A DNA stretch of 64,000 nucleotides, from positions 1 through 64,000 of the forward strand of contig CAJOQL010000050.1 in assembly GCA_905236935.1 (NCBI GenBank), in the 5' to 3' direction. This DNA comes from an uncultured Bacilli bacterium (lineage in GTDB: Bacteria; Bacillota_I; Bacilli_A; RF39; UBA660). Position 1 is the first letter of the stretch, and every line of letters starts with the position of its first letter. This document shows positions 55,956 to 64,000 of this stretch, piece by piece. A program made the position numbers and the translations under genes. The notes beneath the pieces are model-generated. The model did not search any database and was not told the DNA's origin. It worked only from the letters and a program-made list of their open reading frames with translations.

Positions 55956-58050
55956 TTTCATCCCCACTTATAATAGCAAAATCTATAGTTTTAGATATTT
56001 TACTTGCTCCTATACATTTTACCTTAACTTTATCTCCAAGTCGATATCTTTTTTTAGAGTGCGTTCCAACTAATGAAAATAATTCAGGGATATAATTATA
56101 ATAATCATCATCTAAACTATTAATATGAACTAATCCTTCTACTAAGTTATCAAGTGCAACAAACATTCCAAAATTTGTAATAGTAGTAATTGTTCCAATA
56201 AAAGTTTCTCCAACATGACTTTCCATATATTCAGCCATTTTCATATCATCTACCTCTCGTTCAGCTTCAACTGCTGCTTGTTCACGATTTGAACAATTAA
56301 GAGCGATAAAATCTAAATTCTCATTCCAATAATCAATAGTTTGATTATCAATTTTATTTTCAAATAAATAAGTTCTAAGTAAACGATGTACCATTAAATC
56401 TGGATATCTTCTAATCGGACTAGTAAAATGTGTATAACAAGAGCTACCTAAACCAAAATGGCCAATATTTTCCTTTGAATATACAGCTTTAGCCATACTA
56501 CGTAGTAAAATATCAGATAATATTTCACTTTCTGGCTTATCCTTAATTTGTTCAATTATCTTTTGCATATGAGTTGGCTTTAAATTAGTATATTTACCCT
56601 TTAACTTATAACCTAGCATATTAACTAAATGAACAAAATTATCAATTTTTTCTGCTTTAGGTACATCATGAACACGATATATAAATGGCAAATTCATATT
56701 ATATATATGACTTGCTACCGTTTCATTAGCAGCTATCATAAAATCTTCTATTAGTCTTTCACCATCTTCACGAGGATAAATTTTTACATCCGTACATATT
56801 CCTTCTTCATCGCATAATATTTTTGGTTCTGGAATATCAAAATCAATATATCCTCTTCTTTCTTTATTCTTTCTAAGTATCTTAGCTAAAATGTTCATAT
56901 CTTTTAACTTTTCCACATAAGGAGCATAATCTTCTGCTACAATATCACGCATTAAAATATCATTAACTTTTTTATATGTCATCTTCTTAACAGACTTAAT
57001 ATAAGACGGGAAAATATCATACTTTATTACATTTCCTTTTAAATCAATTTCCATAACACAAGAAATAGTAAGCCTTACTACATTTGGATTTAGTGAGCAT
57101 ATTCCATTAGATAATTTATGAGGAAGCATTGGTATTACAGAATAAGCTAAATAACTTGATGTTCCTCTTCTAAAAGCATCAGCATCAAGTGGACTATCTT
57201 TAGTAACATAATGAGATACATCCGCAATATGAACGCCTAAAGTATAAGTTGAAACATTCTTTTTAAGAGAAATAGCATCATCTATATCCTTAGTATCATC
57301 ACCATCAATCGTAAATATTATTTCATTAGTTAAATCTTTTCGTCCAGATAGTTCCTCTTTTGAAACCATAATTGGTAACATATCTGTTTGATCATTAGAT
57401 TCCTTACTAAATTCTTCATATATTTCATATTTATAAGCAATAGTTTTAATATCTACACCAGGGTCATCCTTATGACCAATAACGCTAACAACTTTACCTA
57501 TATAATTATTTCTAGTTTTTTCTTTAACTAAATTTACTACTACTTTAGTTCCATCTACACAATTATGTGTAGTATTAGAATCTAATTCAACTGTAATAGC
57601 TTTTTTCTCATCATCTAACTTTAATGTAGGAATGCCTTTTACATAAACTACTTCCCCAATAATATTTTTAGTATCACGGTTCAATATTTTAATTACTCTT
57701 CCCTCTTTTTTACCTTTATAATCAAATATTTCAACTAAAACAGTATCACCATCAACAGCATTATTTAAATTAGTATTATTAATATATAAATCATCTGGTT
57801 CTAATAAAACGTAACCATTACCAGCCTTATTAACACTAAGTTTTCCTGCTTTTAAATCCTTACAATTTTCAAATAAAATATATTTATCCTTTTTAGTCTT
57901 ATAAACCTTACATTCTTTTACTAATTCTTCTAAAGTAAGTTCTAGTTCTTTTAATTCCTCAGCAGTTTCTAATTCTAACATATCATTTATAGTAATTAAG
58001 TTTACTGCTTCATATTTGCTTTTTAATATATCTAAAATATCTTGTTTCAT
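55936..58050 (-). CDS. rnr: Ribonuclease R
   Basis: This 3'-5' exoribonuclease of 704 residues degrades structured RNA and works with tmRNA. N-terminal cold-shock domains (about 60-215) precede the RNB catalytic domain, whose metal-binding segment [16 protein letters not shown] holds the conserved Asp residues near 260. [16 protein letters not shown] follows. A C-terminal S1 domain ([20 protein letters not shown]) closes the protein. The C-terminal basic tail of some RNase R proteins is short here. It overlaps smpB. Confidence 0.96.
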   Translation of the reverse strand: MKQDILDILKSKYEAVNLITINDMLELETAEELKELELTLEELVKECKVYKTKKDKYILFENCKDLKAGKLSVNKAGNGYVLLEPDDLYINNTNLNNAVDGDTVLVEIFDYKGKKEGRVIKILNRDTKNIIGEVVYVKGIPTLKLDDEKKAITVELDSNTTHNCVDGTKVVVNLVKEKTRNNYIGKVVSVIGHKDDPGVDIKTIAYKYEIYEEFSKESNDQTDMLPIMVSKEELSGRKDLTNEIIFTIDGDDTKDIDDAISLKKNVSTYTLGVHIADVSHYVTKDSPLDADAFRRGTSSYLAYSVIPMLPHKLSNGICSLNPNVVRLTISCVMEIDLKGNVIKYDIFPSYIKSVKKMTYKKVNDILMRDIVAEDYAPYVEKLKDMNILAKILRKNKERRGYIDFDIPEPKILCDEEGICTDVKIYPREDGERLIEDFMIAANETVASHIYNMNLPFIYRVHDVPKAEKIDNFVHLVNMLGYKLKGKYTNLKPTHMQKIIEQIKDKPESEILSDILLRSMAKAVYSKENIGHFGLGSSCYTHFTSPIRRYPDLMVHRLLRTYLFENKIDNQTIDYWNENLDFIALNCSNREQAAVEAEREVDDMKMAEYMESHVGETFIGTITTITNFGMFVALDNLVEGLVHINSLDDDYYNYIPELFSLVGTHSKKRYRLGDKVKVKCIGASKISKTIDFAIISGDENGNKKS

Positions 58051-58133
58051 AAAAAGCCTCCCTATTATTAATTATAAATTCATTAAGTATTTTTTGGCAA
58101 GAAAAAACACCTAATTAGGCATTTTATTAACTA

Positions 58134-59207
58134 TTAAGCAGATAAATGTTTACCATTATTATTTAAATAATCACTAATATAAAGATTAGTTTGATTACTA
58201 AATTCAGGCATAACTTCACTAATAGTAGTGTTAATTATTGATAAAGCCTCCTCTTTAGAATCTACTCTTGAAGAAAGTTTAAATAAATATTTTTCTAATA
58301 ATTCAGAATTTGGAGATAATGAAGCAATATTATGCATTAGCGTACTATAATAATCTTGATTATTATTTACCTTCCCTAATTCAGAAATAAATTCATCTGC
58401 ATCCTTTGCTAAAGCTTCTATTAATTGTTCAATACTACCTTTAAATATAAGAGTAGTTTCACTTTCTTTAGAACCTAAGCTTCTAAGTTTCTCCCTTAAA
58501 AATATTACATATTTAGGATTACTCGGAGTAAAGTCATTCATAATTCCATGTCTTTTAGCAAAATCAATTAAAGAGATGTCTATTAAAGCTTCTTTAATAT
58601 TATAATTAGTCTCTGTTCCAATTTTAGCAGAAAAAGCTGGTGTAATTATACTACTAAATAAATTTCTTATTAAATTTTCATTTTCCCCTAGCTTTAAATT
58701 AATTAAAGCATCTTTTAATCTTTCAATAGAGTTTTCATCTAAATATTCTGCATAATCTTTAATAATTAAATCTAAATATATTTTAGATACCGCGTTATTA
58801 TATCTTTCATCACTAAACTCTAATAAACTATCAACTTTTTCTAAAGGTAAATTTAACAAATTTGTAGTTAAATCCTTTTCAAAATCTTCTTTTTGTTTTT
58901 CATCTCTAAATGCTAAAGTATCATAATTTAAAGTTGACGTACTTACCTCATTAATTTTAGATAGTAATGGACCAGTTATACTATTATTTACTAAAGATAT
59001 TACATTTCCATATTGTTTTAATCTTTCCATTAAAAAATCTATTGAAATATCATTTGATGCACCTTTTAAATCTAATATTACATTTAAAATATTATTGTTA
59101 TTATCAAGTTCGTTTATTACATAAGCAAAAAAATCACTATCATTTGCAGTAATTCTAATATATTGAGTAAAATTACTATTATCATAAAATGTTTCTCTAT
59201 TTTGCAT
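58134..59207 (-). CDS. Hypothetical protein, mostly helical
   Basis: 357 residues with no signal peptide, membrane span or known motif. The first 90 residues look like a small alpha/beta region (ILNVILDLKGASNDISIDF); the rest is helix-rich (LENEN, DERYNNAVSKIYLDLII). The family is not recognised. It lies between clpB and rnr with its own flanking AT-rich gaps; a weak CCTAATTAGG hairpin with a T-run follows at 58108-58120. Confidence 0.55.
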   Translation of the reverse strand: MQNRETFYDNSNFTQYIRITANDSDFFAYVINELDNNNNILNVILDLKGASNDISIDFLMERLKQYGNVISLVNNSITGPLLSKINEVSTSTLNYDTLAFRDEKQKEDFEKDLTTNLLNLPLEKVDSLLEFSDERYNNAVSKIYLDLIIKDYAEYLDENSIERLKDALINLKLGENENLIRNLFSSIITPAFSAKIGTETNYNIKEALIDISLIDFAKRHGIMNDFTPSNPKYVIFLREKLRSLGSKESETTLIFKGSIEQLIEALAKDADEFISELGKVNNNQDYYSTLMHNIASLSPNSELLEKYLFKLSSRVDSKEEALSIINTTISEVMPEFSNQTNLYISDYLNNNGKHLSA

Positions 59208-59243
59208 ATTACCCTCCTAGTATTAAATATAACACAATTTTTT

Positions 59244-59269
59244 AAAAATAAAAATGCCTATCTGGCATT
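59244..59269 (-). terminator. clpB terminator
   Basis: AATGCC (59253-59258) pairs with GGCATT (59264-59269), loop of five, followed on the minus strand by TTTATTTTT. Confidence 0.7.
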
Positions 59270-59303
59270 CTTAAAACATTTTATTGATAATCAAATCAAA
59301 ATA

Positions 59304-61406
59304 TTAATTTTTAATGTTTATTTCAAGTTTATTATTATAAGAAATATCTAAAACAGATTTTTCTTTTATCTTTCCTTCAATTAATAACTTAGCAAGCTCT
59401 GTATCAAGCATTTTACTTACCAATCTTTTAAGTGGTCTGGCACCATAAAATTCATCATATCCATTTTGAATAAAGTATTCTCTAGCACTATTATCTAACA
59501 CAAGTTTAATACTATAATCTTTTAATCTATTTTCTGTTTCTTTAATAATCTTATCAAGAATTTCACTTAAAGCATCTTTAGTTAACTTTTTAAATAAAAT
59601 TACCTCATCAATACGATTAATAAATTCTGGTTTAAAATAGTTATGTAACTCTTCAAAAACTTTATCTTCATGTCCTTCTAAAATATGTTCTGCTCCTACA
59701 TTACTTGTCATAATAATAATAGTATTTTTAAAATCTACTGTTCTACCATTAGAATCAGTTAATCTTCCTTCATCTAAAATCTGTAAAAGTAAATTTAACA
59801 CATCAGGATGAGCTTTTTCAATTTCATCGAAAAGAACAATTGAATATGGATTTCTTCTTACTGCTTCAGTAAGTTGTCCTCCTTCTTCATATCCAATATA
59901 ACCAGGAGCAGCACCTATTAATCTTGAAACAGAATACTTTTCCATATATTCAGACATATCAATTCTAATCATATGGTGTTCATCATCAAATAATTCATAA
60001 GCAAGTGCCCTTGCTACTTCTGTTTTTCCTACCCCAGTTGGACCTAAAAAGATAAATGAACCAATAGGTTTATTTGGATCTTTAATTCCACTTCGAGATC
60101 TTATAATTGCATCACTTACTAAAGATAGTGCCTCACTTTGACCCTTTACCCTTTTGTTTAAGTTATGTTCCAAATTTAATATTTTATCTTTTTCACTACT
60201 AACTAATTTTTGAATTGGAATACTTGTCCATTTGCTTATAACTTTAGCAATATCATCACTTGTAACAGTATCACTTAACATTTTATTATTTGCTTTTTCT
60301 TTAAGTTCAGCAAGTTCTTTTTCTAAATTAGGAATTATACCATGACGAAGTCTAGCTGCCACTTCTAAATCATAACTATTTTCTGCATTGGCTAAATCAA
60401 ATTTAGCACGTTCAATTTCACTTTTCTTTTTAGAAATTCTTTCACTTATTTCTTTTTCCTCTTTCCATACTTTTTTTAAATCTGTTTCTTTTAATTTTAA
60501 AGTATAGAGTTCTTTATCAATTTCATCTAATCTTCTTTTAGATAAATCATCTTTTTCTTTTTTAATTGCTTCTCTTTCAATTTCTAAACGCATTATATTT
60601 CTCGTTAATTCATCTAATTCAGTTGGTACACTATCCATTTGTACTCTAATTGTAGCACAAGCTTCATCAACTAAATCAATAGCTTTATCAGGTAAAAATC
60701 TGTCAGTAATATATCTATTAGATAAAGTAGCTGCTGCTATTAAAGCCTTATCTTGAATAGTAACCCCATGATATATTTCAAATCTTTCTTTTAAACCTCT
60801 TAAAATAGTAATTGCATCTTCAACAGTTGGTTCATGCACAATAATCTTTTGAAATCTTCTCTCTAATGCTCCATCTTTTTCAATATATTCACGATATTCT
60901 TTTAAAGTAGTAGCACCAATTACTTTTATTTCTCCTCTTGCAAGTAATGGTTTTAAGATATTTGCAGTATCCATAGCGCCTTCTGCTCCATTACCTACTA
61001 TCATATGTATTTCATCAATAAACATAATAATTGAGCCTTCACTCTTTTTGATTTCTTCAAGTACCTTTTTAATTCTTTCCTCAAATTCTCCACGATATTT
61101 AGCGCCAGCAACTAATGCTGCCATATCAAGTTCCCAAATTTCTTTTTCTTTTAAAGAATCAGGTACATCTCCATTAATTATTCTCTCAGCAAGACCTTCT
61201 ACAATTGCCGTTTTACCTACCCCAGGTTCTCCAATTAATACCGGATTATTTTTTGTTTTTCTAGATAAAATTCTAGTTATCGAACGAATTTCTTCATCCC
61301 TTCCAATTACCGGATCAATTTTATGATTTTTAGCAGCATCTGTAATATTACGACCATATTTTTCTAAAACATTAACATTTTCTTCTTCAGGATTCATATT
61401 AAACAT
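59304..61406 (-). CDS. clpB: ClpB-type disaggregase lacking the N-domain
   Basis: About 700 residues of a two-ring AAA+ chaperone: D1 Walker [16 protein letters not shown] and Walker [12 protein letters not shown], an M-domain coiled coil (about 300-420), D2 Walker [16 protein letters not shown] and Walker [15 protein letters not shown]. The usual N-terminal substrate domain of about 145 residues is absent, since the D1 region begins at residue 20; such short forms are known. No ClpP-binding loop (IGF/L) is evident, so disaggregation rather than proteolysis is expected. Start at 61406 chosen by AAAGG eight bases upstream. A CIRCE element and promoter precede it. Confidence 0.92.
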   Translation of the reverse strand: MFNMNPEEENVNVLEKYGRNITDAAKNHKIDPVIGRDEEIRSITRILSRKTKNNPVLIGEPGVGKTAIVEGLAERIINGDVPDSLKEKEIWELDMAALVAGAKYRGEFEERIKKVLEEIKKSEGSIIMFIDEIHMIVGNGAEGAMDTANILKPLLARGEIKVIGATTLKEYREYIEKDGALERRFQKIIVHEPTVEDAITILRGLKERFEIYHGVTIQDKALIAAATLSNRYITDRFLPDKAIDLVDEACATIRVQMDSVPTELDELTRNIMRLEIEREAIKKEKDDLSKRRLDEIDKELYTLKLKETDLKKVWKEEKEISERISKKKSEIERAKFDLANAENSYDLEVAARLRHGIIPNLEKELAELKEKANNKMLSDTVTSDDIAKVISKWTSIPIQKLVSSEKDKILNLEHNLNKRVKGQSEALSLVSDAIIRSRSGIKDPNKPIGSFIFLGPTGVGKTEVARALAYELFDDEHHMIRIDMSEYMEKYSVSRLIGAAPGYIGYEEGGQLTEAVRRNPYSIVLFDEIEKAHPDVLNLLLQILDEGRLTDSNGRTVDFKNTIIIMTSNVGAEHILEGHEDKVFEELHNYFKPEFINRIDEVILFKKLTKDALSEILDKIIKETENRLKDYSIKLVLDNSAREYFIQNGYDEFYGARPLKRLVSKMLDTELAKLLIEGKIKEKSVLDISYNNKLEINIKN

Positions 61407-61430
61407 GTATATCACCCTTTCTCATATATT

Positions 61431-61458
61431 ATTATACACAAAAATTAGCACTTGTCAA
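61431..61458 (-). promoter_or_regulatory. clpB promoter overlapping CIRCE
   Basis: TTGACA, 16 bases, TATAAT on the minus strand. The -35 box reaches into the CIRCE element, so a bound HrcA would block polymerase. Confidence 0.8.
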
Positions 61459-61471
61459 TATAGAGTGCTAA
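61445..61471 (-). promoter_or_regulatory. CIRCE element (HrcA operator)
   Basis: On the plus strand TTAGCACTT, 9 bases, GAGTGCTAA: the consensus TTAGCACTC-N9-GAGTGCTAA with one change. It places clpB under HrcA heat-shock control; hrcA itself is not in the window. Confidence 0.9.
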
Positions 61472-61500
61472 TTAATTAAAAATTAAAAAGATTTTAATAA

Positions 61501-62343
61501 TTAAATACTAAAATCCTTGTTTACATTACTATTACTAGCTGATAAAGCATTCATAGCCTCATCATATATTAAAAGTAACTCATCAGTTGAATTAAGAATT
61601 ATATTTTTTGCTCCTTCAATAAAATAATCTAAAGATATTGCAGAAGGATGCTTCTCTAAAATATATAATTCTTCTGGATTTCTTTTTTGAACACCAATAC
61701 CATAATAAAGTAGTAAATATTTTATATCTTCTGGATCTATCATTCTAAGCCAAAATCCTCTAGTAGCATTTATATATCTACCTAACCTAATTGCATTATC
61801 TTTATCAATTAATAACTCTTCTAAATATTCTAAAGGACTAACTCCAATATTATTACTATAATCATGAAGTATACTTCTTTGCTGTTTTGATAAACTATCA
61901 TATAATTCATTTATACTTTTTTCATGCTTATTAATTGTAACTTTAGTAGAATCTAAATATTGCCATACTTTATCATATATTTCATAAAGATTTATTTCAT
62001 ACTTAGATTTAAGAAACTCTTTTTCAACTTCCAATAAGATTTGACTACCATCTGTTAAAAAAGATATTTCATATGGTTCTCTTTTTTTAACACAAATTCC
62101 AAAATATAAAATAATTTTTGCAAGCTCACTTACTGGTATGTCTACGATATAAGCATTTTTAATTACCAACGTAGCTATTTCATAAGCTTTTGTATAATCA
62201 ATTAGTATTTCCTCTAAATATTCAAAACTATCAATTCCTAATTCTAAAGCCTTACTTTCTAGTACTTTTTTCTTATCATCAGACAATAAATCATATGCAC
62301 ATACTACATCTAAATCTTTAAAACTTTCTTTATAATTTCCCAT
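61501..62343 (-). CDS. Hypothetical protein with an internal duplication
   Basis: 280 residues made of two similar halves. Residues of about 38-95 (SFEYLEEILIDYTKAYEIA... ILYFGICVKKREPYEI) match residues of about 165-230 (SPLEYLEELLIDKDNAIRLG... LLYYGIGVQKRNPEEL). All soluble, helix-rich, acidic. The family is not recognised. It lies 24 bases upstream of nothing co-directional except clpB, which has its own promoter; the next gene upstream (62368-62784) is 24 bases away, so these two may be co-transcribed. Confidence 0.55.
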   Translation of the reverse strand: MGNYKESFKDLDVVCAYDLLSDDKKKVLESKALELGIDSFEYLEEILIDYTKAYEIATLVIKNAYIVDIPVSELAKIILYFGICVKKREPYEISFLTDGSQILLEVEKEFLKSKYEINLYEIYDKVWQYLDSTKVTINKHEKSINELYDSLSKQQRSILHDYSNNIGVSPLEYLEELLIDKDNAIRLGRYINATRGFWLRMIDPEDIKYLLLYYGIGVQKRNPEELYILEKHPSAISLDYFIEGAKNIILNSTDELLLIYDEAMNALSASNSNVNKDFSI

Positions 62344-62367
62344 AAACCCTCCTCTATAAATAGTATT

Positions 62368-62784
62368 TTAAATAATTAAATTATTATTAGTCAATAAATA
62401 ATTAATAACTTCTATAATTTCTTTAGTAACATCTTGAACTCTTGGATTATTAAACATATTTTCTTGAAGAATTTTAGTTACAACATTTAAATCTATCCAT
62501 ATTGTATCATTAATATCTATCTTTCCATTAATTAAATAAAAATTCTTAATCATTAAAGTTTTATCCCCAATAAAAGGATAATCTAATATATATTCTTTTT
62601 TTATAATAAAAAGTTCTTTATCATAACTAGCATTTAAATCTTCACTATGTATAAAATAAAATGAATTATGATGATTTTTTAAAAGAATTTTATTATCACT
62701 TATAAATATGTAATTATCTAAAATTTTATAATCAGTTATATCCTCATCTAAAATATTATCTTCATTAATAATTATTTTTTTCAT
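62368..62784 (-). CDS. Hypothetical protein, beta-rich
   Basis: 138 residues, AT-rich codon use, very rich in Ile, Asn and Asp. The first 95 residues alternate short strands (YKILDNYIFISDNKILLKN), and a helical end follows (EIIEVINYLLTNNN). No motif or family is recognised. AGAGGT precedes the ATG by 6 bases. It is transcribed divergently from the AddB-like gene. Confidence 0.5.
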   Translation of the reverse strand: MKKIIINEDNILDEDITDYKILDNYIFISDNKILLKNHHNSFYFIHSEDLNASYDKELFIIKKEYILDYPFIGDKTLMIKNFYLINGKIDINDTIWIDLNVVTKILQENMFNNPRVQDVTKEIIEVINYLLTNNNLII

Positions 62785-62868
62785 TTTTTACCTCTAAATC
62801 TCTTTAAATATATCATAAATCTTCTTTTTTAAACACATAAAAGTATACTTTTTTAATTTATCTTTTTC

Positions 62869-62897
62869 TTGAGTGAAAATATAACCAATAGTATAAT
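62869..62897 (+). promoter_or_regulatory. Promoter of the AddB-like gene
   Basis: TTGAGT, 17 bases, TATAAT, ending 18 bases before the GTG start. It also lies in the divergent gap to the beta-rich unknown gene. Confidence 0.7.
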
Positions 62898-62915
62898 TAA
62901 TTAGGTGATGTAAAC

Positions 62916-64000
62916 GTGCTAGAAAAATATTTAACTAATAACCAAATATTAATAATTCCTAATAATATAAAAGACAAAATTATAAGATATTTAAATTCAT
63001 TAGATAAAATGTATAATATTAAAATTATAACTGATAATGAGCTTATAACAAAATTAACTTTTGATTATAGTACCCAAACAATATATTATATTATGCAAAA
63101 TAATAAAATTGATTATAACAATGCTAATGAATTATTATCAAATATGCGATATCTATTCGAAGATAATTATACCAATAAAAAAATTGACAATTTAAATAAT
63201 TTAAAAAAAGAACTTTTGAATAAAGAATTATTAATAAAAGATAAATATTTTTTACCATCATTATTAAATAAAAGCATCTTAGTATATGGTTTCGATTACC
63301 TAAATAGATATCTATTAAAACTTTTAAAAATCTTAGAAAAATATACAAGCGTTAAAAATATTACAAAAGAAGAATTTGATTATCATCATCCAATTTATAA
63401 ATTTGAAAATATAAATTATGAAATTGAATTTATAGCAAATGATATTATTAATAAAAAATTAGATTTAAATCACGTATATATTTATGGCATTAATAAAGAT
63501 AATGAAAGTACAATTAAAAGAGTATTTAATTATTATAATTTACCAATTAATCTAAAAAATAGTACTACCCTATTTGAAACTAAAATTGGTAAAGATTTTC
63601 TAAACAATTTAAATAATTATAAAGAATATCTAGATACAATAAAAAACACTGATATTAAAGATTTAATAATTGATATTTTAAATAATTATTATTGGATTGA
63701 TAACAAAGAAAATATCAAAAATATGCTTACATGTGAATTTAAAAAAGCTAATTTAAAAAGTATAAAATATAAAAACGCTATCAGAAAAACTAATCTATTT
63801 GATGAAATATTTACAGATGATGACTATATCTACATTATTAATTTTAATGGTGATTATATTCCTAAAACCTATAAAGATATTGATTTTATCTGTGATAATG
63901 AAAAATTTGAATTTTTAGAAACTACTTCTGAAAAAAATAATATTGAAAAATTAAAATGGCAAAAAATTATTAAAAATACTAAAAATTTGTCCATTACATC
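62916..64000 (+). CDS. AddB-like nuclease/helicase subunit, 3' end outside window
   Basis: The frame is open from GTG 62916 (AGGTGA seven bases upstream) to the right edge, 361 codons. The pattern is that of the N-terminal part of AddB-like proteins with a C-terminal PD-(D/E)XK nuclease: a degenerate helicase core with ILVYGFDYLNRYLLKLL, a segment starting FENINYEIEFIANDI, and DDYIYIINFNGDYIPKTYKD resembling the 'pledge-in' glycine/proline motif before the later domains. No Walker A is seen in the first 60 residues, as in several AddB relatives that have lost the ATPase site. The expected addA would lie to the right. Identification is by pattern; the nuclease end is not visible. Confidence 0.6.
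   Translation, partial: MLEKYLTNNQILIIPNNIKDKIIRYLNSLDKMYNIKIITDNELITKLTFDYSTQTIYYIMQNNKIDYNNANELLSNMRYLFEDNYTNKKIDNLNNLKKELLNKELLIKDKYFLPSLLNKSILVYGFDYLNRYLLKLLKILEKYTSVKNITKEEFDYHHPIYKFENINYEIEFIANDIINKKLDLNHVYIYGINKDNESTIKRVFNYYNLPINLKNSTTLFETKIGKDFLNNLNNYKEYLDTIKNTDIKDLIIDILNNYYWIDNKENIKNMLTCEFKKANLKSIKYKNAIRKTNLFDEIFTDDDYIYIINFNGDYIPKTYKDIDFICDNEKFEFLETTSEKNNIEKLKWQKIIKNTKNLSIT

Overview
The window is very AT-rich (about a quarter G+C by eye). Almost every gene lies on the minus strand, in tightly packed runs with many ATGA or TAATG overlaps. The gene content is that of a low-GC Firmicute: the ligA/pcrA pair, long-form hpf, rnr-smpB, secA, a CIRCE-controlled clpB, a TagGH-like exporter and a two-part (R)-2-hydroxyacyl-CoA dehydratase activase. 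prfB carries a programmed frameshift at an in-frame TGA, and TGA ends several genes, so the standard bacterial code applies and a code-4 Mycoplasma is excluded. My best guess, without any search, is an uncultured gut Bacilli/Erysipelotrichia/RF39-type lineage.

Layout. 1-812: two small unknown plus-strand genes, the first cut by the window edge. 813-1279: a gene-poor gap with hairpins and a GC-rich patch. 1280-20786: a long minus-strand surface-polysaccharide locus, opened by a fused TagO/WecA + TagA/WecG protein. It continues with an ABC exporter, five glycosyltransferase proteins, a methyltransferase with a coiled-coil tail, an amino-sugar set (oxidoreductase, aminotransferase, acyltransferase, 2-epimerase) and a HAD-GtrA fusion. 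20840-24756: truA next to two degenerate EcfA-like ATPases with no EcfT, a CtpA-type protease and a small membrane protein. 24823-24997: a probable structured RNA. 25212-28577: YihY, a sensor protein with a degenerate GGDEF domain, and a small membrane protein. 28740-28997: a compact locus laid out like a type I toxin-antitoxin system. 29055-38006: ligA, an ATPase, pcrA, an XRE/ImmA-like protein, YitT, prfB and a PHP phosphatase. 38150-42382: the activase. 42399-45065: two HD proteins, a NUDIX hydrolase and an unknown.

The most unusual region is 45.1-48.3 kb, directly downstream of secA. The last 45 bases of secA, encoding the PCGSGKKYKQCCGK tail and stop, recur twice more at 46251-46295 and 45242-45286. 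The copies use different synonymous codons and each has its own hairpin terminator. The intervals carry single small genes with their own promoters, and repeated motifs (GGTATCTAAA in one interval, ACGTATGTA in the other) sit inside each interval at similar distances from the repeated tails. This is the architecture of tandem site-specific insertions into the 3' end of secA, with core sites and arm-type sites, but no recombinase gene is present here.

50866-64000 holds a putative exported zinc peptidase with internal repeats, hpf, a cold-shock protein, a LytTR regulator, smpB, rnr, several lineage-type unknowns, clpB, and the start of an AddB-like nuclease gene that runs off the right edge.
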